Below, piece after piece: positions 11,801 to 24,830 of a stretch of 64,000 bases of DNA. Position numbers and translations under genes: made by a program. Each line of letters begins with the position of its first letter. Position 1 is the stretch's first letter. Under the pieces are notes generated by a model. It made no database searches. It worked only from the letters and a program-made list of their open reading frames with translations, and had not been told where the DNA came from. The stretch is from Eumeta japonica (Eukaryota > Arthropoda > Insecta > Lepidoptera > Psychidae), in contig BGZK01000209.1 of assembly GCA_005406025.1 (NCBI GenBank), forward strand, positions 434,001-498,000, written 5' to 3'.

Positions 11801-14800
11801 TAATTAAAGTTTGCTTATTAGTTAAAACGAGCGGTATGTGAGAAAAATCGATCAGCACATAAGTTAAAAAAGCACTGTGTAAAAGCAGACTACAGTCACG
11901 AACACGCAACTCGTGCGTTGCAAGCGAGTTTGCTTACTAATAGACATATTACTTCTCTATTTATAGATGTACATTTTTGGACGTGTCGATGTATTAGTAA
12001 CACCTGCAGGTCACCGATGTGACCGTGACCGGTATGTGGTGATATGTATGGTTTAAGACAGAACAATATGTTAAATACCAAAATTATATCCAAATATAAT
12101 AATTTAAACCTGGTCGGATCAAAAACTGTTAGTGTAATGAACGGACGACATCAAAAGCCGTTCAAGTGGGTATCTATTATAGACGTGTATTGGTACCGAT
12201 ACATGAACACACCGATACCCGCTAACGTGCCTTTAATTTTATGCTTTCTATATATCAGTATATGTCAAGAATTATTTTAAAATTGCGGAAAATTACTGTT
12301 AGTCGTATATTTTAATAATGGTCGATGGATAATCCGTGAGTGACCTGACACGAAAAGCTTTAATATATTTATTACGGAAGCATAAAACGCGAAGGTGTAA
12401 ATAAAATATGTAATTTTTTTTCAACTTTATTATGATATATCATAAAAGCCACGGCTACTTTTTTTTATGTAAGAGAATAATATAACTAAGTTGATCTTTG
12501 GATACATTTACATTTTTTTTATCTTCGAATTGAATATTTAATACTCTTTATTTAGCGTTAATAAATCTTCATTACTTTAAATAGTTGAAAGGATGGACGT
12601 GTGTTAGTTAAATTTTAATAGTTAAAATTTCCTCGTAATCAAAATTGAAATTCTCTAAGAATTTCTTGTTGCATTTTGATAGACCATCCAGTGAATAATC
12701 CACTAGACGGCAAAAGCGCAACTTTCTTAACTGTCTAATGCACGAAAGCGTATATTTAAAAAAAAAACTCCGAAAACAAATCGTCCCTCGACTTGGTTCC
12801 GTTAAAGCGCCCACCGAAATTAAATAATAACCGTCAATTACCCGACTCATTGAAATAATTCGTATTAGCTACTAGAATAGAGCAAAAACAGTTTATTTAA
12901 CATCACCGTAAATGACGGAGTCGCCCTTTAATATTTGTCACTTATTGTTAATTTGCTTAACAGCGATAAAAGCAAGCAACGAGTTCGTTGATGAAATTAA
13001 ACAAAGATTTTGGTAAAAAACAAACTACCTCAGTTGTAATACCTATGTTCGATCATGTCTAAGTATTGTAAAGTTTATTTTAATAATCATGTATTTAGTG
13101 AGAAAATTAAATTAATAGCAAATAAAGTTCGTTTGTGTTATACGGGAGCAAAAGCAATAATGTGATTACACTTACAATACCCCGAAATAGGGCTATGCTT
13201 TTTTTTTAATTCAGGAGGTCATTCAGTGTTAAAAATATGAACAGAATGAGTTAGTTATTGTACTATATTTACTTCATTTACAAAATATAAGTGTTATTAT
13301 TTTCGAGGATATTGTGATTAAAATATTATACAAGGTTTTTGTTAGACGTTTAACTTTGCTGCTGTTCATAACCAAAGTTATGTGAGTTTTACAATTTTCT
13401 ACTATTAACTTTCGATAAAGTATTGTTGTTAATTTTTTATTGACTACTCGATTAAAATTTCACTATCCGAGATTCATTTTGTCATTTTTAGAGTTTATAA
13501 AGTTTATTTCTTTTTATCATTACCGCTTACTACGTAGTAACCGAGTTTCACTGTTTTAAACGAGAATTTGTTAGATTATAATTTTCAAAGTGAAACTTTT
13601 TTATCGACGTATGAGACAAATTTTACAGAAATGTAAAAAATCGTCACGTTTTTCTGTTACGCGCCATATTTTATTTCTAAGTCACGTTTTTCTGTTACGC
13701 GTCTTGTTTTTTAAATACAACAACACAAGTATTGGAATTTTTGAGACTGATATCTCGCTAAAATCAGTATCGAAACTAGACAAAAATCAAATCAAGACTA
13801 TTGATGCATAAAAGAACTACAAAGATAATTAAAATTGTACGAGTGCTACTCCTATTCGCCCTTGTTCAGAGTTCCTTTTTACTAATATTATAGATAAATA
13901 TTGAAATTTGTTTGATGATAACAGTTTGAAATGACAAGTGTTATCTGAATTACTGTGAAATTGGGAATACACATTTTTAGTGATAACTGTGGTTTGTACT
14001 TTTTCCACGAACAAAACGTAATTTAGGAACACTTGCTGATCACGTGAAAAAAAACGACAGCTATGGAAGCTAATTTTACAAGCTTCTATTTAACTTGCAA
14101 TGTAAGTCTGTATATGTATGATTGTTTAAGGCAAATTTTGCAATCTGAGTTTGAACTACTTCCTTTTATCCTATGAAGTTGAAATTTTACACGTTGATTC
14201 AGTTCCGATGACATGACCTGACAAACATGTAATTTTGTCATCCAATCAGATCAAACATGACCTGATTGAACTTTCAGAGTTCGGAGTTTGTTTCCCTATG
14301 TCACAGAAGAGAAACTTCAAAACATACGAAGTTAACTCCCAACGAAGGAAATCCTAAAGGTTTGGCTTCATACCATGACTTAAGTAGTTTAGCAAAATGG
14401 GTATCAGACGGGTGTCATTAAGATTGGCTTGCAATCTGTCTAAGTGAAGCAAAGCTTCATAATCAATTTCGGAACTGTGTTTTGTTAAATACAGGTAAAC
14501 TTCAAATTGAAGTAAAAACATGTCCAGCAAAAACTAAAATCTAAATAAATTAATGCTCTAAAAAGGAGAAAATAAATTATGAACTAAACCAAAACTATTA
14601 TTTTTTCACATTATACCATTTTTATATGTTATAAAAACATGAATGCATAAAAGTTGCGAGAATATAATAAATAACATAATTTAATAAATTTACACAGTTC
14701 CCCTTACGTATTAAAATACGTGTGATTTTGAACCCAAAAAAAGCTCCTCCCTATAAACATGCAGACTTTAGCGATTCTATACATTATCGCGTTATAATAT

Positions 14801-14832
14801 TACTATATTCTTGCGGCAAGCTTTCATGTAAT
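8815..14832. other. Noncoding stretch with small GC-richer islands
   Basis: No supported exon. GC-richer islands lie at about 9110-9240, 10080-10210 (with overlapping GTGCA repeats) and 11340-11660. A 21-bp direct repeat beginning GTCACGTTTTTCTG occurs twice at 13643 and 13681, suggesting part of a dispersed repeat. Short frames here, for example 11280-11486, have no recognisable domain. Confidence 0.35.
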
Positions 14833-15313
14833 ACTAGCTGGCCCGGCAGACGTTGTTCTGCCCTATTTGGTTGGTAGCTAGCCCATATAGTTAATACTCG
14901 CAGCTAGGCCAGCATGGACATAAAATACTTTTCTTCATTTTTTCTGTCGATCGATATCAATCTCAATCACGGTTTCGTTTCAGATTCCGACACCGGTCTC
15001 AGTTTTAAGTCTGATCCACACATTTGCCATCGGCCTCAGTCTGTTCTAAATATCCGACCCGGTCCAAATTCAAAATATCTTTATTTCGTAAGTTATAATA
15101 TGACATTTGCAGAGTCATATACCATTTAAAGAGTACATTTTTTTATCAAATCAGTAAAAAACAAATAAAAAAAAAACATCTAATTGTAAATCTAAATCAT
15201 TCTCGAATATACCTGAACACATACAAAAAAATTTCATCAAAATCGTTCCAGCCTTTTAGGAATAGTTTAATTACAAACATACGCACAGAAGATTATATAT
15301 ATATATATATATT
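14833..15313 (+). repeat. Dispersed repeat, ACTAGCTGGCCCGGC type
   Basis: It opens with ACTAGCTGGCCCGGCAGACG and closes with a stretch resembling 'fatty' LINE/SINE tails (TTTCATCAAAATCG, then ACATACGCACAGAAG) running into a (TA) tract at about 15295-15313. From general knowledge this opening and closing pair recurs widely in insect genomes as a non-coding interspersed repeat. Its exact superfamily was not determined. Confidence 0.65.
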
Positions 15314-15497
15314 GCAATAAATAATATACATTCGCAATAAACATCTTTTTTTTTTCTTCAGTATGTAACCTAATAATGAAATAGTCATATAATAATGAAA
15401 AAAACTTTATCTACAAATTTAACCATGCACGACAAATTTTAAAACATTAGTTAAATATTTAAGTTTGTAAAATTATAACTGTTTTCGTTAACGAAGT

Positions 15498-15548
15498 GTT
15501 ATCCTAAATTTTTTCAATGTAACACACATTGAAAAAATTTAGGATAAC
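15498..15548. repeat. Perfect 23-bp inverted repeat hairpin
   Basis: Arms 15498-15520 and 15526-15548 are exact inverse copies separated by AACAC. It may be a compact foldback element or a transcribed hairpin. Confidence 0.85.
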
Positions 15549-16812
15549 ATGTACAAAATTATTATACATTGAATAAATAAATACATTTTCTACATTAGAT
15601 TTTTCTCTTTTGTCCTTAATAATGTAATCTCGTTTCATAATTAATTGACCTGTTATATGGTAATTAACCAAATTAATTGAGTTTAGTTGTTTGCTTCAAC
15701 TCTTTTATGCACCAAATAATTTGGATATTGAATCAATTATTTTTTTTTACTAAATTGTATTAATCATTAAACTGAAATTAAACCGATTTAATTGATAAAT
15801 AACATCCTAGTTGCTGGGACGGATATAGAATAGAGTGGACGGAGTACTATTTATCAATCAAGTCACTTATAATTAACCGTATAGACAAAAATTGTAAAAA
15901 ATAGAAGAGAAACTAATTAATCAATTAAATCGGTTACTGCTAGAATAAAATGGCTGTTAAATCAGTTATGTTTCACAATGGTTACTACAAAGCTATTAAT
16001 TCAGTAATTTTTAAGAAAGTTGATTTAATGTTTGAATAAAGTGGGTAGATTTAATATTGACCAATTAAGGCGTTTATATTAATAAAATATATTTTTTGAG
16101 CTCGATTAGTTGCAACTCTTATTTGTAGCAGAACTCTCATTAGGCAAGTAACTTGGTTATTTTCTAGTGACTGTTTTCCAAACGAAGTAAGGTATAATTA
16201 GAAACAGATACTGTAAAACTACATTATTGCAAGTGTTTTAGTTATTCTTGGCTTCGTTTTGTTATCATTTTTCACTGTGTGAGTATAAAACGTTAACTGT
16301 CAAAGATTAATAGAGGTTTATCTTTTGAATTTTATAAAGGAAGAACATATGAAATAAAAAGATAAAATAAACTAGAACGAACAAAAACAATTAAAACACA
16401 TATCCACAATTTATATGAATGACATTCTAAAATTTAGGCGGACAGTGAAGCCAAAATCTAAGCAGTTTTCGTAGATAGATCTATAAGCCGACGTCCAAAT
16501 GATAATTATCTAAGCGGTCGGTCGTTTACTGAAGATTATATTTCAGGTCATTGCCGGACAGGTTTGGACTCAATTTCTCCATAGTTTGCCTAACCTACTT
16601 GTGACTAATCCACATAATTAGAACCATTTGCAATGAATCAACGTTTCGCTTCTAGATTTTTAACGGTGCTTCGATGTTTCATTGTTGCTCGGTAGTGCTT
16701 TAATACATTGTATCTAATTGCACTACAATTCTGTCCGATTTATGATTTTAATTGATACAGTTAGGTTTATTAGTGTCAACAGTTTAGGTTAGCGACAGTG
16801 AGACAGACGTTA
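15549..16812. other. AT-rich noncoding stretch
   Basis: Dominated by TTAATTGAT/AATCAATTA-like short repeats around 15640-16070. No exon or element boundary could be supported. It ends in a poly(A) run at about 16812 that abuts the 470-bp element. Confidence 0.4.
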
Positions 16813-17284
16813 AAAAAAAAAAAAATTTGGTTGCCTGTAAAGTCGGTATACGGGCGAAAGTTTTACGTGACAACGACTTTGAATGGTAAAATCATTTTAA
16901 TGTGAATATTCATTCGTATAGTAGGAAGAAGGATGAAATAATAGTAACAATTTAAAACATTTATTTATACAAAATTATATTTAAAACATTAATTTATACA
17001 AAGAATCTCACTGAATTTCATATTAACAAAATTTTATTTTACCTTTACACATACATACGTATTTATATACAAATATACATACAATAACTTGCAATACATT
17101 TGCAAGCTATGCACTAATTCTCTAGTGCTGCGCGCGCAGCAGACCGATCATAGTTGAGTGGGAGAGACGCAAGGCATTCGGCGGGCCTCTCTCTCGTTCG
17201 GTGACTCATCGTTACGTTACCGAGCGTTACACTTTTTCAAAGTGACTCCCAGCCGCAACCTAATTTAAGACGTTGTCACGTCAA
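16813..17284 (-). repeat. ~470-bp dispersed element, copy 2 (inverted)
   Basis: Reverse-complement copy of 143-618, near-identical throughout. Its ACGTGACAACG-bearing outer end faces right at 17284, while copy 1 faces left, so the pair could in principle be long terminal inverted repeats of a 17-kb unit. They could equally be two independent insertions. No transposase or polymerase frame was found between them. Confidence 0.75.
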
Positions 17285-20200
17285 TAACAAAAAAAAACAA
17301 TGATATGAGCATGTGAGATTTGCTCAGTTGATATTCCGTCCCACAGTTTTTAAATATACAAATATGAGATATTCGTTATGTTCCAGTATTCGATTGCGAA
17401 TTTTTGTTAAGAAACTAATAAATGTCCTACAATCATGAGTAAGTAACGATATTACTGATGTACTTACTACGCGGCTACTCAATTTCAAAACACAGTAAGT
17501 GACGAATTTTTCAAAATTGAATCGTGTGAACATTATTCAATTGATATTTTCCAATAATTTGATTTTTTTTCGTATAGATATCAAAATTGATAAACCTAGT
17601 AAATGCATTTTTTCTTTAATGTAAGTGCACTTACTGTATTTTTGAATTGGTTAAAGATAAATTTATTTTACGATTAAACAATTTTTAAACTAGGTACTGC
17701 AATAAATATTACAATAAAAGCGAAAATGATACTTTTTTTTTCTACATGTTGTCATCCAAATATATAACAATGATCAACTGTTCATTTATTATTAAAAATA
17801 CCATTTAGTGCGGCTAAAAGAACATAGGTTTTATTGATTTCCTGGATCTTATTTTGTCCCTTACTGTGTTTTAAAATTGGGCAGCCGTACAGTATAGCTC
17901 ATACTACAATAAATAGGAATACATCTTTGATTTTTAACGAAATACCGATAACTTCTGTTTAGGTCATGTTGCAAAAAATAGAAAAAGTCACTCGGCCTCA
18001 TTTTTTTATCAATATTACTTTATGTTAATTAATAATAATAGAATGTTGACAAACTAACTCTATATTAATCATTTTGATAATAATAAAAGTGAAATAAATA
18101 AAATTTTGTCTATTACGGTCGAAGAATGCCTTGTATGTATTGAACACTAGTTTCTGAAATTCACTTTGCAAGATTTGACGTGTATACAGGCCTCAGGAAA
18201 AAAACCACAAAAAATGATATCACTATGATTGTTCATTGAAACTAGAGAGGTGTGCAAAAATCAGTCTCTGCCTGTACTTTTTAGCAGTAGGCATAACCTT
18301 ATAAATAAACAAATAAAACCCGTAGTTGGCTATGACTGAATATATGTAAATCCACACAGTTGACCATATTTCATATAGTTTAATTGTATTGTTGTAGATC
18401 CTACAAGAATCTAGACCAATACATTTCCACTATGCCTATCCATATTTAAAGTTTCAATTGCTCTTGCTTGAAAAGAGTCAAGTTTGAATCAATCAATCCT
18501 ATATTATAGCTTCGGCTGAAACGATAATATAGGATCATATAGATCATATTTGAGTAGGTGATATACATGCCGTCGCTTTAATACTACCTACTTAGTTTCG
18601 GCCTCTGTTACCGCTTTTCGAGTACTTTACCTTTTTCTAACTTAATAACGATACCAAAATGTTTTCGTTAACTACTTACGTGCCAAGGGAGATCGATTCG
18701 TTTAATTTCTTCAATCCTTTCGCAACACGATCATACTGGTAATAAATAAAGTGAATGACCTACCAATTAATTTGGTTTTAAATACCTGATTGCAAAAACA
18801 GAAGTTTTGTTCGCAAGGCCAATTCGTCAAATCATTTTTATCCATAAAAATTGATTTAGTAATAAAAACCATCGGTAAGATTTAAATAAAAACGGTTAAC
18901 TGGTCAATTCCACAAAGCTGGTGTTATAACCGCAGTTCAAGAACGACCGGTGTAATTTGTTAAACTTTTGCAACGGAACAAGCCGCTAGCGACCCCGAGG
19001 TTGTTATTACGTATTTATCTTTTTTTTTTTTATATTATGTCCTCGTACTTCAAGTTTCTGCAATTATTCCGCTCGTGCTGTATGAATAAGCTCAAGTTCG
19101 AAAGTTGATATACAAATACAGCTCGCTCGTACAATATTTGCGCGGCCCTGGGTAGCAGTGCTCGGAGCGTGCAGTGTTTTGAAAACATCTGCATTGGATA
19201 TCTATAACCACGAAGAACTGTACGATAATGCCTCGCTGACCTCGGCTAAAATTATAATTGATACATTGTGGAATTTTTTTTTTATTCAAGCAGATGCAAT
19301 GGTACCGGAAGGCATAAAATGAAATGAAAGAAAGTGTAATACGTAATAAAAATATTAATTATTGGATGAAAGTAATTAGGAAAAATAAATTGCACGTCGT
19401 GTAATGTCAAAGTTTATCGCGATCAATATATTGCTTTATGCATATATAAACTCTAGTACAGACATCTTATACGATTTTTTGAATCTCAATGCATCAAAAA
19501 TCTATAGATAGATTTTTTTTCAAACCAATACAAAAGTAATTTTCATTTTATTTGCAAAAATGTTCGGTTGCAGTAGCCTTCAATGCTTCATTGTTAGCAG
19601 CTACTTCCTCGAACTTATTTCTGGTTCAAAGATCGGAAGTCGTCACCGGGAGCTAGATCTGAACCGATCGGCGGGTGGTCCATGATTTCCGAGCAGCAGT
19701 CACAAGCGGCAGCGTTAACGATCTGAACGATGTGAACTGAAACATTATCAGATCAGAAGGTAACTTCTGCAACCTTTGGCCGATTGCACACTACTTTTTT
19801 AATGCTGTCTCTTGATTGACATCGATTCTTGCTAGCTGTTAGGGTTGTAACGGTGACCCCAAGTACTACATAAAGGTAACACTTCCAGCTAGCGTTTTAA
19901 CCTTCACTCGACCGTATTTCAATGTAATTTTCGCAATTTTTCATTCGATTTCCTGTACACAAGAATTCGCAGGCCGGTCGGCAAGAAGTCCGTCTTCGAT
20001 GCTGCTCCCACATTTGAATTCATTGATACTTCTAAATAGCAAATAATGACGGGAAACTCTTCTTAAAAAACATTCTTTACCTATTTACTGCATTTTTTTT
20101 TATTTTATCTTGCCTGGTTATGAATTAAATAATATCAAGATACCGTGATTTCACCAAAATGCAATATATTGCTCACATCGGTAGCGTTTATGTTCGATAT

Positions 20201-20989
20201 CCACAGTAACATTTTTTTTTCTTTTACTTTTATAACATATAGAAAATATGTATGGCCAATACTTAAAAATGTATAAAAGAAATTGGGAAATGTCTATACC
20301 GAGAATTTATCGAACGTCCCTCACATGATTAGGACACAATCGAGTGATTTTAGTTTTTGAACGTCACAAAAAATATGATTAATACTTCCGTTAGGATTCC
20401 CATTAAACGATAAGTTTTTCGTGTGAATAAGCTGTGACAGTAACAAAAATCCCCAATATTGTTGGAAAATCATTATCAGGCCTGAAAAGATAATTTTTAA
20501 AGTCCTTGATCCACGAATTGCGACAGCGATTAAGGTTTAATAATCGGAAAATTATTGTATATAGTACTTATTTATGCAGTAGGTGATTCATTTGTACTGA
20601 TTTTTTCGGGGTAAAAGGAAACATGCGCCAAATCAGAATAGGGTAACATATAATAAACTAGGTATACCCAATATATTAAAAGATTGCCACATCACGACAT
20701 GACACTAGTTACAAGCCTGCGTTATGTTAAAAATATTATGTTTGGAAAAGGACTTGTATATGCGTCAGACTAAAACAGCGAGATCAGTAAATAAGAAATA
20801 TTTATTTGTACACAATTTTTTTTAATTTTGAGTTAATTTTTTTTTTGACATATGCTTTTAAGTTATCGATTTGTATACAGATAAAGTTGTGAATGTACGT
20901 ATTACCGTACATGGTTAATCAAACATTAAATTACCATAGAGATATAAACGGCGAAACATTTCTTTATCCCTTATGCATTCGTTAGAACA
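17285..20989. other. Noncoding AT-rich stretch
   Basis: No exon supported. A small inverted repeat TCCTATATTAT / ATAATATAGGA flanks a TTCGGCTGAA core at about 18496-18534. Moderately GC-richer DNA occurs at 19640-19740. Confidence 0.35.
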
Positions 20990-21310
20990 TTTGGATTTCA
21001 ATTTAGATATCAAGATGTGTAGCGCTAAGCAGCCAGGTTCTAACGATAAAAAACATAAATGACCCGCGCCCGCGGGTCAAGTTATGACGACGCCTCACTT
21101 CATATTTAAACTGTGGCCGAGACCTAACCCCGCATCGGGCGATACGGTGCGCGGGCGCTCGGTTAAATCGGCATGAGTTACGGCCGGCGGCGGCGGTTTA
21201 AATATTTGGGTTTCGACGCGGACGCGTCGCGCTTGCGAACGCAGGATTATCCGGTACGAGAATAGGCTATCGGGTCCTTCGCAGAGGAAGGGCCGAAGTT
21301 CCAGCATCGA
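20990..21310. promoter_or_regulatory. CpG-rich block with nuclear-receptor-like palindrome
   Basis: This CpG-dense region has a 9-bp-arm palindrome at 21060-21079 (TGACCCGCG, spacer CC, CGCGGGTCA). It contains everted GGGTCA half-sites of the kind bound by nuclear receptors. It also has GGCGGCGGCGG runs and GCGCGGGCGC. A regulatory role is inferred from composition only; a minus-strand open frame across it (21095-21307) matches nothing recognised. Confidence 0.3.
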
Positions 21311-21779
21311 TTATGACATAAACCGAAAAAAAAGGAAATCATGCTACTTTTGAAGCGCGGCGTGTGTTGTCTCAAGGTGTGTACATACGGTTCATGAGAT
21401 TGTACATTTGTTTTGGTGTGCCCGTTTTTTATTATACATGAATGTAAAATACAACTTAGCTACTCTCACTTATTATCATATGTCCGAAAGCATATGAGTG
21501 AAAAATAGGGATAAAGTATTTAAATAGAAGTCCTGTCATTTTTGAAGTTAAAAATATGAAAACTGCCGTTTAACCTTCTCGTTTAAAAAACATTTTAGTG
21601 CGTGTACAAGGAATGAAATTTGTCGCGGGTTTTGTAATTGTCTATAATTTAGAGTCAGTAACACTCTTATTACGACTTTAAGTTAAATATCATTTTAGTT
21701 TTTCTAGAAAAAAAATTCAATTTTAGTTTGTAATTTTTTTAAGACAAATTCTATCGTCAATCCGTTGTCATTATTGTCA

Positions 21780-22290
21780 AACCGCACCAAGTGTCCAGAC
21801 AGCGCTAAACGGCGCATCAGTTTCGTCCGCGGGCCGGTTTCGGCGGCGCGGCGCGTTATCGGCCCGCGCGGAGGGCGCGGCGCGGCGCGGGCCGATCGAT
21901 ACCGCGGCCGGAGCCTGACCTACTTGGAGCGCGTCATCGCGAAATGACAGACGAACATCTGTTGCGCCGACGTCGGCCGCCGGCACTCGACAGCGGCTCC
22001 CGTGGGACCCTCCAGTCGAGACGCGACTGCGATGAACTCCGTGCGCATCTGCGCGTTCTCACTCCGATGTGCAACTGTTGGTCGTCGGCTTCGTACGTAT
22101 AGCGTCACTGCTGAGGTGGATCCTCTCACAGTCTTTTTGTATGATGCGGTGCCGACGCTCGGGAACGAAAGTTCAGCATGTTCGTTGAGGAACAAGAGGT
22201 TTAGAACTCATCTGTCCATCCGCCCATGGTCGAGATTCGAAGCCGCCATCCACACATCAGAGTTACGTGATGACCGCTAGTTCAAGATGC
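21780..22290. promoter_or_regulatory. Strongly CpG-rich block, possible promoter or 5' exon
   Basis: This block, with GGCGCGGCGCGG-type runs at 21840-21895, stands in roughly 70% AT surroundings. Open frames cross it on both strands (plus 22002-22280, minus 21920-22195), which is expected in CpG-rich DNA. No domain or clear splice structure was recognised. Best guess: a CpG-rich transcription start region or the GC-rich leader of an unidentified gene. Confidence 0.35.
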
Positions 22291-23895
22291 CGCTAATTAT
22301 ATACCCGAAAAGTGTGAACATTAAGATGGACTGGCTGATCTTATCTTACACAATACTGAATAGGTGTTGTGGACCACTTAATTGAATTTTCGTCATTATT
22401 ATATACAAATAAATCAGGTTTTACATAAGTAACAAAATTATACTTACTTTATACATAACTATATAAAATATTTTTATAGAGAAACAATTACATAATAAAA
22501 TTATCAATTTCTAATAATATAGCTTAACCGCTCGAAAATTTCACAAAAAAAAACCGCCTGTCAATGCAAACGTTTGTGAAAGTAAAGGAGCGAAGCAACC
22601 GGTGGTCCACTGCAGAGAACATCCTAAAGTTGGAGAGTTTGGAAGTGATCCGAACGTACGTGTGAATTATTAATATTTGCCGGTTGACTTTCACTTTCCG
22701 AAAGCGGCCTGATCGATCACGTATGTATTTCGGATGCCTACGACACGATAAAACGGCGACAGATTTGATATACTGTCGCTGTCTTTCGCGACCACGTCTT
22801 CTAATTGATATTAGATACCTACAGCATTCCAACTACACCAGTGTAATAGGACGAAGTGAATGTATATTTGATCAAATATGACAAGAATTACTTTAGTATT
22901 AAGTTCGATGTATTGAACAAAAATTAAAGTGACTAAAATGAAATATATCAGATTTGCGAGTCGATTCGTGTACATATCGTTTGGATCCTACCCTCATAGT
23001 TCGTTAATTGTTGTAATGAATTCGTCAATTTTCCTATTGTAACATGGTTATAATTACTTTTTTTTCCATGAAATTAGTCAAATTAAGTTGAGCTAAATGT
23101 ATATATTTATTCGGAGTCAATTTATAATGAATGACACACACTTAATTCGCGCTCTATGGTGTGTCGCTGTATAGCCAATGTGATTCCTTCCATCACTGGA
23201 TTAAAAGTCACCCCCTCGGATTTCCACGGCATACGGTCCTGGGTCGCCTGTAGCCGATGTTGACCACCGACCATGACCAGACCGTCAGCCTTTCTTGGGG
23301 CCAGTCCGTCCCACGCTGCGACGACAGTCGTGGTCATCACTGGAGAAGCGTTCTTCTTTAGCGGTTAGCGGTTCTACTAGCGATACGTCCTGCCCGTTGC
23401 CACTTCAACTTAATAATTCTGTAAGCTATGTCGGTCACACTTGTTTTTATGCGATTTTATCAGTCGAATTTTAATTTGCAAAAAAAAAAATCCCAATATA
23501 GACTCTTTTTTTTCCATCGCACGTCGAGTGACTCTTGAGCTTGTTTATGAGACCGACAGGAAGGGACCGCGTCTGCCGATTCGATTGGCGTGGATCTGGC
23601 TAATGATCGCTTGTCGCTAAGAGTGTGATCACGCCCTTAAATCGCTGCAATCTCTAAGAGTATAATGATACACATTATGCTAATGGTACGGCCGGCGCTG
23701 AGTGCAGTGGTTATAAATGACCTTTATATTAATGAATTGATAATGAATCGATATATGACGATGTGTTTGGTAGACATACAAGTATTGATAAGAATTTAAA
23801 TAATGATTTTAACGTACTACGGGTCAACAATCTGTGGGAATATACTAGATTCCTTAATTAGGTATTTGAGAAAAAAATTTTGAAGTCAGATGTAT
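22291..23895. other. Noncoding stretch, unassigned
   Basis: GC-moderate segments at 22560-22830 and 23130-23390 have open frames on both strands but no recognisable domain. The rest is AT-rich. No repeat boundary could be fixed. Confidence 0.3.
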
Positions 23896-24192
23896 AAGGT
23901 CGGAGAAAAAGCTTTTTTTTATTTTATATACAAATTCAACACAAATTTTCATCATATTTTTAATTATATTTAATTTTATTGTGTATATATGCGATTTTAT
24001 TCAAACGTAGTAGATAAAAATCGGCCGGAATTGATCAACAGAGAGGGTATGGTTTTGCACCACGATAACACCAGACTACAATACATTTTTAGCTTGTTAA
24101 ACAAAATATTATAATTAAATGTAAATAAAGTAAGATGAAAAATTATCTTGAATTCGTATATAAAATACGAAAATATTTTTTCGCAACCCTAT
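23896..24192 (+). mobile_element. Internally deleted mariner (~300 bp)
   Basis: The left end TAAGGTCGGAGAAAAAG matches the ends of the mariners at 44753 and 53356. The right end (ATCTTGAATTCGTATAT then AAAATACG) matches the right end of the 53356 mariner. Between them a short in-frame relic at 24049-24105 reads MVLHHDNTRLQ, which is the HDNARPH catalytic block of mariner transposases in decayed form. The HTH half and most of the catalytic domain are gone, so this is a non-autonomous derivative flanked by TA. Confidence 0.8.
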
Positions 24193-24565
24193 ACATTACA
24201 GCGACTGTCATTGCCGTTATATGCAATACGTACTTTTGTAATAGGTTCATAAGCATACCGCTGACAGAGCAAACGCCCATCCTAAGCCTGTACGAGCCAT
24301 AAGGAATAATAAGATCTTGCAAAAAAATTATTTCTTACATGTCAGAAAAACCTCTCGAATTACCCAAGGATGTTTAGAATAACGTATTTACAATAAATTG
24401 GGATTTGTTACAAAATTATTTTATATGCAATAATAAAAATAGATGACATTCTTCAATTGTTTGAACAACAGATATATTTCAATACATTTTTAAAGCCAAG
24501 ATATTACAATTTTTTACGAATACATTCTTTCTAATTTGAAAAAGCTTGTAGACTGTCATCCATTT

Positions 24566-24621
24566 AATTACGCTCATTTCGTTAATTATATAAGAGTATA
24601 ATTAACGAAATGAGTGTAATT
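24566..24621. repeat. 25-bp-arm hairpin
   Basis: Arms 24566-24590 and 24597-24621 pair at 24 of 25 positions, with one G:T-type mismatch, around TAAGAG. It lies just downstream of the deleted mariner. It may be a foldback or a transcribed hairpin. Confidence 0.75.
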
Positions 24622-24830
24622 AAAACAATTAACTGCAATTGTAAGACATTTTTCCTAAGGTTTTCTTTATGTTTATAGGGTAGTCGTAAAATAACGCAAT
24701 TTTGAGAACTCATGTTTTATATTCATTGCAGTATCATAAGTTTCAATTACTTTCAATAGAAAACAATGAGAGAGAGGTTGAAAAATAAACTACAGAGACA
24801 TACATAAGCAGTCATATGATTATTTTTTAC

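Noticed and set aside
143..17284. Intact giant transposon (Polinton-like) bounded by the 470-bp inverted copies
   Set aside because: No polymerase, integrase, ATPase or capsid-type frame is present between the copies; kept only as a question about the repeats themselves.
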